From Lachnospiraceae bacterium (GTDB lineage Bacteria; Bacillota; Clostridia; Lachnospirales; Lachnospiraceae), in the NCBI GenBank assembly GCA_017551165.1, contig JAFZMO010000157.1, positions 1-64,000 on the forward strand: 64,000 nucleotides of DNA, written 5' to 3'. Position 1 is the stretch's first letter. The number at the start of each line of letters is the position of its first letter. This document shows positions 17,675-26,011 of this stretch, in pieces. Under the pieces are notes generated by a model. That model did not search any database. It saw only the letters and a program-made list of their open reading frames with translations, and was not told the origin of the DNA. Position numbers and translations under genes: made by a program.

Positions 17675-17693
17675 CCGCCGGGGATCCCGGCGG
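17675..17693 (+). promoter_or_regulatory. Leader stem-loop directly upstream of trxA ribosome site
   Basis: CCGCCGGG (17675-17682) pairs perfectly with CCCGGCGG (17686-17693) around three bases, ending 16 bases before the ATG. Confidence 0.6.
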
Positions 17694-17709
17694 GAGAAAG
17701 GAGAACCCC

Positions 17710-18021
17710 ATGGATGGATTGAATGTCAACGCTGCTCAGTTTGAGAAACTGCTTACGGGAGACAAGCCGGTGCTTGTCGATTTCTGGGCTTCCTGGTGCG
17801 GTCCGTGCCGCATGATGGGACCGATCGTCGAGGAGATCGCGAAGGAACACACGGAGATCGCGGTTGCGAAGATCAACGTGGATGAGGAGCCCGAGGTAGC
17901 ACAGAAGTATAAGATCATGAACATTCCGACACTTCTGTTGTTCCGCGGCGGAGATATCATCAAGCGCCAGATCGGCGCGATCAGCAAGAGTCGTCTCGAG
18001 GAGATGATCTCGGATCTGTAG
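17710..18021 (+). CDS. trxA: Thioredoxin
   Basis: 103 aa, standard length. The ATG at 17710 follows an AAAGGAG ribosome site; longer in-frame versions would run through the leader hairpin. Thioredoxin reduces protein disulfides in the cytoplasm using electrons from thioredoxin reductase. Seen: the active site WCGPC at residues 29-33, the preceding VDFWA strand and the cis-proline segment MNIPTLLLF. No thioredoxin reductase gene is nearby. It lies 25 bases upstream of the flavodiiron protein gene, so the two are probably co-transcribed as a redox or oxygen-defence unit. Confidence 0.97.
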   Translation: MDGLNVNAAQFEKLLTGDKPVLVDFWASWCGPCRMMGPIVEEIAKEHTEIAVAKINVDEEPEVAQKYKIMNIPTLLLFRGGDIIKRQIGAISKSRLEEMISDL

Positions 18022-18046
18022 GATTATAGGATAGGAGGATACCCCC

Positions 18047-19834
18047 TTGATCTCGAAAGATATCGTTTATGTCGGCGTCAATGACCATGCGGTCGACCTG
18101 TTTGAAGGTCAGTACGACGTGCCCAACGGCATGGCGTACAACTCGTACTGCATCCTCGATGAGAAGGTTGCAGTCATGGACACCGTGGACAGGAATTTTA
18201 CGCATGAGTGGCTGGACAACCTGGCCAATGCGCTCGGCGGGAGAACGCCGGACTACCTTGTCGTTCAGCACATGGAGCCCGACCACTCCGCCAACATCGT
18301 CAACTTCATGAAGACGTACCCGACCGCGACGGTAGTGTCGTCGCAGAAGGCGTTTGTCATGATGAAGAATTTCTTCGGGCAGGAGTTTGAGGACCGCCGC
18401 GTCGTGATCGGCGACGGCGACACCCTAACGCTCGGCCGCCACACGCTCACGTTCGTGGCTGCGCCGATGGTGCACTGGCCGGAGGTTGTGATGACCTATG
18501 ACGCCTGCGACAAGGTGTTATTTTCCGCGGACGGATTCGGCAAGTTCGGAGCGCTGGACGTGGAGGAGGACTGGGCGTGTGAGGCGCGCCGGTACTACTT
18601 CGGCATCGTCGGCAAATACGGTGCTCAGGTCCAGGCGGTCTTAAAGAAGGCGGCAGGTCTTGAGATCGAGACGATCTGCCCGCTCCACGGACCGATCCTC
18701 ACGGAGAACCTCGGGTACTACCTCGGACTGTACAACACCTGGTCGTCGTACACGGCGGAGACGGACGGCATCGTTGTGTGCTACACCTCCGTCTACGGCA
18801 ACACGAAGCAGGCGGCGCTGCTTCTCGCGGACAAGCTGAAGGCATACGGCGCGCCGAAGGTGGCCGTGAACGACCTCGCCCGCTGCGACATGGCCGAGGC
18901 TGTCGAGGACGCGTTCCGCTACAGCAAGCTGGTGCTCGCTACGACAACATACAATGCGGACATTTTCCCCTTCATGAAGGAGTTTATCAACCACCTGACG
19001 GAGAGAGGGTACCGCAACCGCACGATCGGTATCATCGAGAACGGTTCCTGGGCGCCGCAGGCGGCGAAGACGATCCGCTCGATGTTCGAGGGCAGCAAGA
19101 ATCTGACGTTCTGCGACACGACCGTGAAGATCATGTCGGCGCTCAACGACGAGTCGAAGGAGCAGGTGGATGCTCTGGCGAAGGAGCTGTGCGCGGAGTA
19201 CATCGCGATGCAGGGCGAGTCCTCGGTGAAAAATGACATGACGGCGCTGTTCCGCATCGGCTACGGCCTCTATGTGGTCACGTCGAACGACGGGAAGAAG
19301 GACAACGGCCTGATCGTCAACACGGTGACGCAGGTCACAAACTCGCCGAACCGCGTTGCTGTCTGCATCAACAAGCAGAATTATTCGCATCACGTCATCA
19401 AGCAGACCGGTGTGATGAACGTCAACTGCCTCTCGGTGGAGGCGCCGTTTTCGGTGTTCGAGGATTTCGGCTTCCGCAGCGGACGCACGGTTGACAAGTT
19501 TGAAGGCGTGGAGACGATGCGCTCGGAGAACGGGCTGATCGTGCTGCCGCGCTATGTGAATGCGTTCCTCTCGCTCAAGGTGGAGCAGTACTTGGACCTC
19601 GACACGCACGGCATGTTCCTGTGTACCGTGACCGAGGCCCGCGTGCTTTCCGACCGCGAGACGATGACATATACCTACTACCAGGATAATGTGAAGCCGA
19701 AGCCGCAGACCGAGGGCAAGAAGGGCTGGGTCTGCAAGGTGTGCGGCTACGTCTACGAGGGTGAGGAGCTGCCCGACGACATCGTATGTCCTTTGTGCAA
19801 GCACGGGGCGGCCGATTTCGAGAAGATCGAGTGA
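18047..19834 (+). CDS. Flavodiiron protein with C-terminal flavin-reductase and rubredoxin domains
   Basis: 595 aa, longer than the roughly 400-aa core family. Start is TTG at 18047, with AGGAGG 8 bases upstream. Domains in order: metallo-beta-lactamase-like diiron domain (HMEPDH ligand motif at 75-80) to about residue 245; flavodoxin domain with the FMN loop YTSVYGNTKQ at about 250-390; a flavin-reductase-like FMN-binding domain at about 398-540; and a rubredoxin with CKVCGY and CPLC cysteine pairs at about 548-595. Flavodiiron proteins reduce O2 to water and/or NO to N2O; the fused modules should deliver electrons internally. Known role: protection of anaerobes from oxygen or NO. Which substrate is preferred cannot be told from sequence. 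The aldo/keto reductase gene follows after 28 bases. Confidence 0.95.
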   Translation: MISKDIVYVGVNDHAVDLFEGQYDVPNGMAYNSYCILDEKVAVMDTVDRNFTHEWLDNLANALGGRTPDYLVVQHMEPDHSANIVNFMKTYPTATVVSSQKAFVMMKNFFGQEFEDRRVVIGDGDTLTLGRHTLTFVAAPMVHWPEVVMTYDACDKVLFSADGFGKFGALDVEEDWACEARRYYFGIVGKYGAQVQAVLKKAAGLEIETICPLHGPILTENLGYYLGLYNTWSSYTAETDGIVVCYTSVYGNTKQAALLLADKLKAYGAPKVAVNDLARCDMAEAVEDAFRYSKLVLATTTYNADIFPFMKEFINHLTERGYRNRTIGIIENGSWAPQAAKTIRSMFEGSKNLTFCDTTVKIMSALNDESKEQVDALAKELCAEYIAMQGESSVKNDMTALFRIGYGLYVVTSNDGKKDNGLIVNTVTQVTNSPNRVAVCINKQNYSHHVIKQTGVMNVNCLSVEAPFSVFEDFGFRSGRTVDKFEGVETMRSENGLIVLPRYVNAFLSLKVEQYLDLDTHGMFLCTVTEARVLSDRETMTYTYYQDNVKPKPQTEGKKGWVCKVCGYVYEGEELPDDIVCPLCKHGAADFEKIE

Positions 19835-19862
19835 CGGGGTTTACACGCAAAGGAGAATTGGT

Positions 19863-20996
19863 ATGAGTATGGAGAGAAGGACCATGCCTACGACGGGCAC
19901 GGAGAACTCGCTGCTCGGGTTCGGATGCATGCGTTTTCCGACGAAGGACGGCAAGATCGACTATGAGCGCTCGGCGAAGATGATCGACATGGCGTACAAC
20001 GCCGGCGTGACGTACTACGATGTGGCGTATCCGTATCACGGCGGTGAGGCGGAGCCGGTACTCGGCAAGATCTTGAAGAAGTATGACCGCAGCACGTTCC
20101 ATTTGGCGACGAAGCTGCCGTGCTGGGAGGTTCACAGCCTCGATGACGCGAAGCGTCTGTTCGCATACCAGCTGGAGCGTCTGCAGGTAGACTATGTGGA
20201 TTACTACCTTCTGCACGCGCTGGACATCAACCGCTTCCGCGAGATGGTTTCCTACGGCGTGCCGGAGTATTTGGCGGAGCTCAAGGAGCAGGGCAAGATC
20301 CGCAACCTCGGATTCTCGTTCCACGACAAATACGAGTCGTTCGTTGAGATCATTAACTACCGCGACTGGGATTTCTGCCAGATCCAGTACAACTATATGG
20401 ACCGCGATGAACAGGCCGGCGACAAGGGCGTAGAGCTCGCGACCGAGAAGGGCATCCCGCTCGTCATCATGGAGCCGATCAAGGGCGGCACGCTCGCGAC
20501 GCTGCCGGAGGCCGTGACGGGACCGTTCCGCGCGCTTCGTCCGGATGCTTCCGCCGCTTCCTGGGCACTTCGTTTTGTGGCGAGCCATCCGATCATCAAG
20601 GTCATCCTGAGCGGCATGTCTGCCGAGGAGCAGGTTGAGGACAACCTGAACACATTTATCAACTACGAGCCCATGACCGACGAGGAACTCGCGGCGGTCG
20701 ATGAGGTTGCCGCCAATATCCGCGCACGCGTTCGCGTGGGCTGCACCGGCTGCCGGTATTGCATGCCCTGCCCGAACGGCGTGGACATCCCGCGAAACTT
20801 CTCCGTGTGGAATCAGTACGGTATGTACGAGAACGCCGGGAGCACGAAGTGGAACTGGGATCGCATGGACGAGGACAAGAAGGCGAAGAACTGTGTCGGC
20901 TGCGGCGCCTGCGAGGACGCCTGCCCGCAGCACCTTCCGATCCGCGAGAAGCTCGCGCAGCTTCAGAAGGAGCTCGATGCCGTGGCTAACGGCTGA
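19863..20996 (+). CDS. Aldo/keto reductase with C-terminal ferredoxin-type [4Fe-4S] domain
   Basis: 377 aa from the ATG at 19863 (CAAAGGAG upstream). Residues 1-270 form an aldo/keto reductase TIM barrel, with the family's LGFGCMRFP start, the catalytic Asp/Tyr region DVAYPYHGG near residue 50 and ATKLP. The C-terminal 90 residues carry two cysteine clusters, CTGCRYCMPCP and CVGCGACEDACP, expected to bind [4Fe-4S] clusters. This fused type is widespread in anaerobes and usually annotated as an oxidoreductase without defined substrate. It follows thioredoxin and the flavodiiron protein, so a redox role in the same operon is likely. Confidence 0.95.
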   Translation: MSMERRTMPTTGTENSLLGFGCMRFPTKDGKIDYERSAKMIDMAYNAGVTYYDVAYPYHGGEAEPVLGKILKKYDRSTFHLATKLPCWEVHSLDDAKRLFAYQLERLQVDYVDYYLLHALDINRFREMVSYGVPEYLAELKEQGKIRNLGFSFHDKYESFVEIINYRDWDFCQIQYNYMDRDEQAGDKGVELATEKGIPLVIMEPIKGGTLATLPEAVTGPFRALRPDASAASWALRFVASHPIIKVILSGMSAEEQVEDNLNTFINYEPMTDEELAAVDEVAANIRARVRVGCTGCRYCMPCPNGVDIPRNFSVWNQYGMYENAGSTKWNWDRMDEDKKAKNCVGCGACEDACPQHLPIREKLAQLQKELDAVANG

Positions 20997-21010
20997 ACGG
21001 GTTCAATAAC

Positions 21011-21024
21011 GCCGGTCCGCCGGC
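21011..21024 (+). promoter_or_regulatory. Intercistronic stem-loop
   Basis: GCCGG (21011-21015) pairs with CCGGC (21020-21024), ending 19 bases before the TTG start of the HAD gene. Confidence 0.4.
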
Positions 21025-21043
21025 GATCTGACGGAGAACACGA

Positions 21044-21700
21044 TTGAGTATCAAAGCAGTGATTTTTGACCTGGACGGTACCCTGGTCGACACCGAGAAA
21101 CTGTACCGGATGTATTGGCCGAAGGCGCTCGCGCACTTCGGCTATGACCTTCCGGATGAGCGGGCGCTTAAGCTCCGTTCCCTCGGCAGGCCGTATGCGC
21201 CGCAGCAGTTTCGCGAGTGGTACGGGGAATCGTTCGACTATCCTGCGGTGCGTGCGTACCGCAAGGAGATCATTGAGGAGCATATCGCAAAGCACGGGAT
21301 CGAAGCCAAGCCGGGCGCAAGAGAGCTCGTCGAGGCGCTGACGCAACAGGGCGTCACGGTCTGCATCGCGACGGCGACGGACCCGGAGAGGACGGAGCGC
21401 TACCTGGCGCTCGCAGGACTTGCGGGGCTGTTCCCGACCATCATCAGCGCGACGATGGTCGAGCATGGCAAGCCGGCGCCGGATATCTACCGATATGCCT
21501 GTGAGAGATTGGGATTCGCATCGGAGGAGTGCATTGCCGTGGAGGATGCGCCCAACGGCGTGATCAGCGCGTACAGAGCCGGCTGCCGGGTCGTGATGAT
21601 CCCCGACCAGACGGAGCCGGATGAGGAGATCATACCGATGTTGTATGCAAGGGCGGACTCCCTCGCGGAGGTCGCCGACATCGCGATACAAGGCGTGTAA
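21044..21700 (+). CDS. HAD-superfamily phosphatase, beta-phosphoglucomutase-like subgroup
   Basis: 218 aa from TTG at 21044, with GGAG about 8 bases upstream. Haloacid dehalogenase fold with the nucleophile motif FDLDGTLVDT at residues 8-17, motif II in CIATATD (about 105-111), motif III Lys in HGKPAPD (about 143-149) and the motif IV acidic pair VEDAPNG (about 165-171). The sequence with a helical cap after motif I is typical of the beta-phosphoglucomutase/phosphatase subgroup. Likely removes phosphate from a small sugar phosphate or nucleotide; substrate not predictable. It lies between the redox genes and a GH5 enzyme, 16 bases from the latter, hinting at a link with sugar metabolism. Confidence 0.92.
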   Translation: MSIKAVIFDLDGTLVDTEKLYRMYWPKALAHFGYDLPDERALKLRSLGRPYAPQQFREWYGESFDYPAVRAYRKEIIEEHIAKHGIEAKPGARELVEALTQQGVTVCIATATDPERTERYLALAGLAGLFPTIISATMVEHGKPAPDIYRYACERLGFASEECIAVEDAPNGVISAYRAGCRVVMIPDQTEPDEEIIPMLYARADSLAEVADIAIQGV

Positions 21701-21716
21701 ACGCCCGGAGGTGACG

Positions 21717-22793
21717 ATGGAGCATATGGAAGAGCGGCCCGTCAGGGTCGATGAAACCGAGTCCGCGCGAAGTGCGGTAGCGCACATGAAGCTCGGGTGG
21801 AATCTCGGCAATACGTTTGACTGTCACGGACGGTGGTTCGAGAATTTTCGGATCGAGACGTCCTGGGGCAACCCGATCACCTCGAAGGAGTTGATCTCTC
21901 TGGTTGCCGGATCGGGGTTTGACGCGATCCGCGTCCCCGTCACATGGTACCCTCACATGGACGAGAAGGGCGTCATCGAGGAGGACTGGCTTCGCCGTGT
22001 CCGCCGCGTGGTGCGCATGACACTGGGCGAGGGCATGTACTGCATCATCAATTGTCACCACGACACCGGTGACATGCGGAGTTACGGAGGCGGCTGGATC
22101 CGGGCGGATCGGGAGAACTACATGACGAACCGCGACCGCGCTGCGTATATGTGGGAGCAGATCGCAGAGTATTTTGCAAATGAGTCCGACAAGCTTATTT
22201 TGGAAGGCTTCAACGAGATCCTGAACGAGGACTGCGAGTGGGATATGCCGTCCGCGGAGGAGATTGAGGTCGTCAACGAGTGGAATCAGCTGTTCGTGGA
22301 CACGGTCCGCGCGACCGGCGGTTCCAACGCGACGCGCAACCTGATCGTGAGTCCTTATGCAGCCGGTGCCAACGATTACACGCTTCGGGGCTTTCAGGTG
22401 CCGAAGGACAGTGCGGAGGGACATCTGATCGCGGGGGTTCACTCGTACGCGCCGCTCGGATTTACCTCGCGCGCGGCCACCTGGGCGAGGCAGACGATCG
22501 AGTTCGACTGCCTGTGCGAGGAGGAGCTGGAGCGGTTGTTCGACACGATCGACCGGGGGTTTGAGGGGACGGACATCCCCGTTGTGCTCAGTGAGTTCGG
22601 CGCGATGGATCGCAACAACACGCCGGAGCGCGCCAAATACGTATCGCTCGTCGTGTCCCTGGCGAGAATGCGGGGTATCCCGTGTTTCTACTGGGACGAC
22701 GGCACGAAATATGAGGTTCTTTCCAGAGGAGACGCGTCCGTGCGGCATCCCGAGATCGTTCGGGCGATGACGCGTGCGGCGGGGATCCTGTGA
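21717..22793 (+). CDS. Glycoside hydrolase family 5 enzyme (endo-glucanase type), no signal peptide
   Basis: 358 aa from the ATG at 21717 (CGGAGGTG upstream; a GTG six bases earlier is possible). GH5 hydrolases cleave beta-1,4-glucans or related polymers with retention. Seen: the N-terminal GWNLGNTFD and a GFDAIRVPVTW strand, the histidine pair NCHH (112-115), the acid/base Glu167 in GFNE, the HSY motif near 242, and the nucleophile Glu293 in VLSEFGAMD. This set of motifs matches the endoglucanase-like subfamilies, for example GH5_4. Unusually, no signal peptide or membrane anchor is present at any candidate start, so it may act inside the cell on imported oligosaccharides. The acidic repeat protein gene follows after 40 bases. 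Confidence 0.93.
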   Translation: MEHMEERPVRVDETESARSAVAHMKLGWNLGNTFDCHGRWFENFRIETSWGNPITSKELISLVAGSGFDAIRVPVTWYPHMDEKGVIEEDWLRRVRRVVRMTLGEGMYCIINCHHDTGDMRSYGGGWIRADRENYMTNRDRAAYMWEQIAEYFANESDKLILEGFNEILNEDCEWDMPSAEEIEVVNEWNQLFVDTVRATGGSNATRNLIVSPYAAGANDYTLRGFQVPKDSAEGHLIAGVHSYAPLGFTSRAATWARQTIEFDCLCEEELERLFDTIDRGFEGTDIPVVLSEFGAMDRNNTPERAKYVSLVVSLARMRGIPCFYWDDGTKYEVLSRGDASVRHPEIVRAMTRAAGIL

Positions 22794-22833
22794 GGGACCG
22801 AAGGGGATTACATTAAGACAGGAGGAAGGTAAC

Positions 22834-24207
22834 GTGAACAAGAGGGAGTTGTTGGACAACATGCGGGGTCGGGTCGCCGACATCCGCGACGGCATGAGCA
22901 AGGTTGAGGAGAATCTTTATGTAATCTCCGACTGTATCGACGAGAAGAAATTTCTCTCCCCGGAGACGACCGGCAGCGTGCGCGAGAATCTCGAGAAGAT
23001 CGAGGAGGCGAGTGCGTTCTGCCGTGATCAGTATGAGCAGCTGAGCGGAGACCCGTTTGAGTTCGACCGTCTCAATGACCTTGAGACGAGTCTGGACCGG
23101 ATGGAGGTTGTTCTCAGCAACCGCGAGACTGTTTATCAGGCAAAGCGGTTCCTCGCCCTCACCTGTGCGGATGAGGAGGCGGTGCCGGCGCTTGAGGAGG
23201 CGCAGGGCGCACTTAATGGTATCGTGGGTGATGCGGACACTCTGACGCTTGCGAAGGACGACAATGCGCTCGCCGGCATGAAGAAGTACTCACTGTTCAT
23301 GAAGGCGTATGACGAGGAGCACATGATCAACGTGCTCGACTACATCCCGAAGCTCCGCGAGAATTTTGCGGATTCGCTTGTGGCGGCACTGTTGGACAAG
23401 AAGATCGACTGTCCGGTGGAGCTGAAGAGTCTCGATGAGGACGCTCCGGCTGTGGAGATCCCGGTCGAGGAGGAAGCGGCAGAGCCGGAGACCGAGATCC
23501 CGGTGGACGTAGAGGAAGCCGAGGAGCCTGCGGTTCCGGTGGACGTAGAGGAAGTTGAGGAGCCTGCGGTTCCCGTAGACGTGGAAGAGGCAGAGGCGCC
23601 TGAAGCGGAGATCCCGGTGGATGTGGATGAGCCTGAGGAGCCTGCGGTTCCCGTGGACGTGGAAGAGGTTGAGGCACCCGAGGCGGAGATCCCGGTGGAC
23701 GTGGATGAGCCCGAGGAGCCTGCGGTTCCCGTAGATGTGGAAGAGGCTGAGGCAGAGATCCCGGTTGCTGTGGAGGATTCCGAGGAGCCGGAGATCCCGA
23801 CGGACATCGAGGAGCCCGAGGAGGAGATCACGATCCCTGTGAATGTCGAGGAGGGCGAGGAGCCTGATGCCGACTTTCCGATCGAGGCAGTCGCGGAGGA
23901 GCCTGAGGCTGAGATACCGACGGTTTCGGAGGACGAGCCTGAGGAGCCCGAGATCGCGCTTCCTGCGGATGCGGAGGAGCCGGTTGAGGCTGCGATCGAG
24001 ATCCCGATCGACGGAGATGAGATTATCGAGGCAGTTGCGGATGATGTTGCAGAGGTTGCGGAGGATGTTGCCGAGGCTGCAGATGACATTGCCGAAGTTG
24101 CAGCGGATGCAGCAGAAGAAGCAGCGCCCGTAGAGCCGGAGAAAGAGGCTGACGCGGAGAAGACGCCGGAGAAGAAGGAAGGCGGATTCTTCAGCCGTTG
24201 GTTCTGA
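22834..24207 (+). CDS. Acidic repeat protein with helical N-terminal domain, unknown
   Basis: 457 aa from GTG at 22834, preceded by AGGAGGAAGG. No signal peptide. Residues 1-205 are hydrophilic and helical with regular Leu/Ile spacing. Residues about 208-440 are extremely acidic, built of degenerate 12-14-residue units of the type PVDVEEAEEPAV, later passing into Ala/Asp/Glu-rich stretches (VAEDVAEAADD). The tail is Lys-rich and ends with GGFFSRWF, an aromatic, possibly membrane-touching end. No family recognised. The long acidic region could act as a flexible spacer or charge reservoir. It is 40 bases after the GH5 gene and may share its transcript; a terminator follows at 24271. Confidence 0.8.
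   Translation: MNKRELLDNMRGRVADIRDGMSKVEENLYVISDCIDEKKFLSPETTGSVRENLEKIEEASAFCRDQYEQLSGDPFEFDRLNDLETSLDRMEVVLSNRETVYQAKRFLALTCADEEAVPALEEAQGALNGIVGDADTLTLAKDDNALAGMKKYSLFMKAYDEEHMINVLDYIPKLRENFADSLVAALLDKKIDCPVELKSLDEDAPAVEIPVEEEAAEPETEIPVDVEEAEEPAVPVDVEEVEEPAVPVDVEEAEAPEAEIPVDVDEPEEPAVPVDVEEVEAPEAEIPVDVDEPEEPAVPVDVEEAEAEIPVAVEDSEEPEIPTDIEEPEEEITIPVNVEEGEEPDADFPIEAVAEEPEAEIPTVSEDEPEEPEIALPADAEEPVEAAIEIPIDGDEIIEAVADDVAEVAEDVAEAADDIAEVAADAAEEAAPVEPEKEADAEKTPEKKEGGFFSRWF
23500..23763 (+). repeat. Tandem in-frame repeats in acidic protein gene
   Basis: Degenerate units of about 36-42 bases encode PVDVEE...EEPAV. Longer copies near 23608-23670 and 23686-23742 are almost identical, a configuration prone to unequal recombination and length variation. 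Confidence 0.8.
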
Positions 24208-24270
24208 TCGTTCTAATGATACAAGCAACGATGATTTCGTTGATCTGATTTGGTTTTGATGTAATGCAGC

Positions 24271-24316
24271 GGGGAAACCGGATCCGTCATGATCCGCGTT
24301 TCCCCTGTGCGTTTTG
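24271..24316 (+). terminator. Rho-independent terminator
   Basis: GGGGAAACCGGATC (24271-24284) pairs with GATCCGCGTTTCCCC (24291-24305) with one bulge; TTTTGTT follows. Ends the acidic-protein transcript. Confidence 0.82.
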
Positions 24317-24381
24317 TTACTCCACTCCATCAGGAGAAAGAGGGTCTGCCATTGGCAGAAATGTCATACAGGAGCGTCTTT

Positions 24382-25989
24382 ATGGCAAAAAGAAAACGAG
24401 ACAACTCCAAGACAAATGAAAAAATGTATCGGACCCGCTTCTTCCGGGAGACCGCATTTTTCATAGTTTTGTTGAGTTGTATACTGATCGGCAGCTTTGC
24501 AGTTGCAACGAAGGCAAAGCCGCCGAATGAGACAACGGCACAAGCGCCCGCACGGGAGGCAACCGACGGAAAGACAGTTGAACTCTCCGGCGGGGACGGC
24601 GACCGATCCTCGGAAGCCAACCTGAGTTCCAAGATCATGAGAGTACTGAACCGGCTTGTGGACATTGCCGGCGGGGACGGTGACCGATCCTCGGAAGCCA
24701 ACCTGAGTTCCAAGATCATGAGAGAATTGAACCGGCTTGTGGACATTGCCGGCGGGGACGGTGACCGATCGTCGGAAGCCAATGTAAGTTCGAAGATCCG
24801 GAGCAGACGGAACCGGCTTATCGACCTTGCAGGAGGAGACGGTGACCGATCATCGGAAGCCAACCTGAGTTCCAAGATCATGAGAGAACTGAACCGGCTT
24901 GTGGATCTCGCCGGCGGGGACTGTGATCAGTCGTCAGAAGCAGGAATCACAATACGATTAGTGAATATAATTGACATACCGAGGGTGGACCTGCTCGGCG
25001 GAGACGGCGATCATGCTTCGGGGGCAAACATAAGCATCCGTACGGAAAATACACTCTCTCTGACAGAGAGCCTTACCGTAACGGTGATCGAGAGCAGCAA
25101 ACCGAAAAACGGACAATGGTATGCTCTCGGCGAGACGATCATGTACAAGATTTTGGTGAGCAACGACGGCAAAGCGACCCTCACGGACATTATCGTGACA
25201 GATCTCCTGAGCGGTTTAACGTATACCGTGGGGACGCTGAGACCCGAGGAAAGCAGCGAGCCGATCTTGGTACAACACGGTGTGACGGAATCGGATGTAA
25301 CAGCGGGAAAAGTAGTCTGCGTGGCAACCGCCGTAGGCAGAGGGCCGTCCGGCGGAGAAGTCGACGGGCAATCGCAGGAAGCCGAGATGCCTGTCGGAGA
25401 GGAGCAGACGGATTCGCCGGATATTTCACCGAAGGTTTCCCCGGACGTATCGCCGAAGGTATCGCCGGACGTATCGCCGAAGGTATCACCGGACGTATCA
25501 CCGGAAGTATCGCCGAAGGTATCACCGGAAGTATCGCCGAAGGTATCACCGGACGTATCGCCGAAGGTATCACCGGACGTATCGCCGAAGGTATCACCGG
25601 ACGTATCGCCGGACGTATCGCCGAAGGTATCACCGGACGTATCGCCGGACGTATCGCCGAAGGTATCACCGGACGTATCGCCGAAGGTATCGCCGGACGT
25701 ATCGCCGAAGGTATCACCGGAAGTATCACCTGAGGTTTCGCCGGAAGCTTCGTCGGAAGCTTCACCCGAAGCCTCTCCGGAGGTTACGCCTGAGGCATCC
25801 CCGAAGATCACGCCGGAGCTCACATCGGAACTGACAGGTTCCCCCGGGAATTCGGATGCATCGGAAAGCGGGCAGACGCCCGAAAAAACCGGAGATGCTT
25901 TCCATACAAAATACTATCTGCTGTTGATACTTTCTTGCGCTGTCTGCGGCATTCTGATCGTTCGCAGGTGCAGCAAAAAGAGTCGATGA
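24382..25989 (+). CDS. Repeat-rich surface protein with DUF11-like domain and Pro/Ser/Val stalk
   Basis: 535 aa from the ATG at 24382 (AGGAG 7 bases upstream; upstream in-frame ATGs lack a site). N-terminal membrane or signal segment at about residues 19-40. From residue 70, four good copies and two worn copies of a 27-residue unit starting GGDGDRSSEAN. Residues about 230-320 resemble DUF11-type extracellular domains. From about 349, more than ten SPDVSPKV-type units form a stalk, then a short linker and a C-terminal hydrophobic segment followed by RRCSKKSR. PEKTGD before that segment recalls a sortase signal, but LPXTG is not exact. Probably a wall- or membrane-held surface protein. Repeats suggest length variation. 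The next gene starts 22 bases later. Confidence 0.82.
   Translation: MAKRKRDNSKTNEKMYRTRFFRETAFFIVLLSCILIGSFAVATKAKPPNETTAQAPAREATDGKTVELSGGDGDRSSEANLSSKIMRVLNRLVDIAGGDGDRSSEANLSSKIMRELNRLVDIAGGDGDRSSEANVSSKIRSRRNRLIDLAGGDGDRSSEANLSSKIMRELNRLVDLAGGDCDQSSEAGITIRLVNIIDIPRVDLLGGDGDHASGANISIRTENTLSLTESLTVTVIESSKPKNGQWYALGETIMYKILVSNDGKATLTDIIVTDLLSGLTYTVGTLRPEESSEPILVQHGVTESDVTAGKVVCVATAVGRGPSGGEVDGQSQEAEMPVGEEQTDSPDISPKVSPDVSPKVSPDVSPKVSPDVSPEVSPKVSPEVSPKVSPDVSPKVSPDVSPKVSPDVSPDVSPKVSPDVSPDVSPKVSPDVSPKVSPDVSPKVSPEVSPEVSPEASSEASPEASPEVTPEASPKITPELTSELTGSPGNSDASESGQTPEKTGDAFHTKYYLLLILSCAVCGILIVRRCSKKSR
24589..25037 (+). repeat. 81-bp tandem repeat array in surface protein gene
   Basis: Copies begin at 24589, 24670, 24751, 24832 and 24913, exactly 81 bp apart, with a diverged partial copy at about 24997. 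Copies 1, 2 and 4 are nearly identical; copies 3 and 5 differ more. Confidence 0.93.
25428..25748 (+). repeat. 12/24-bp tandem repeat encoding SPxV stalk
   Basis: Twelve-base units of the type GTATCGCCGGAC and GTATCGCCGAAG alternate about 26 times and keep the reading frame. The extreme sameness points to recent expansion. Confidence 0.92.
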
Positions 25990-26011
25990 GATCATGATTG
26001 GAGGATTGTAT

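Noticed and set aside
24208..24270. Promoter-like TTGATC...TAATGC before the surface-protein pair
   Set aside because: The -10 match is poor and it precedes a strong terminator, so transcription from it would stop before the genes.
24289..24381. Earlier start codons for the stalk surface protein (24289, 24361)
   Set aside because: They lie in or just after the preceding terminator and lack a ribosome site, while 24382 has AGGAG at 7 bases.
24589..25748. Regular tandem repeats that could look like a CRISPR array
   Set aside because: The repeats have no unique spacers, keep one reading frame and encode protein repeats; no cas genes are present.
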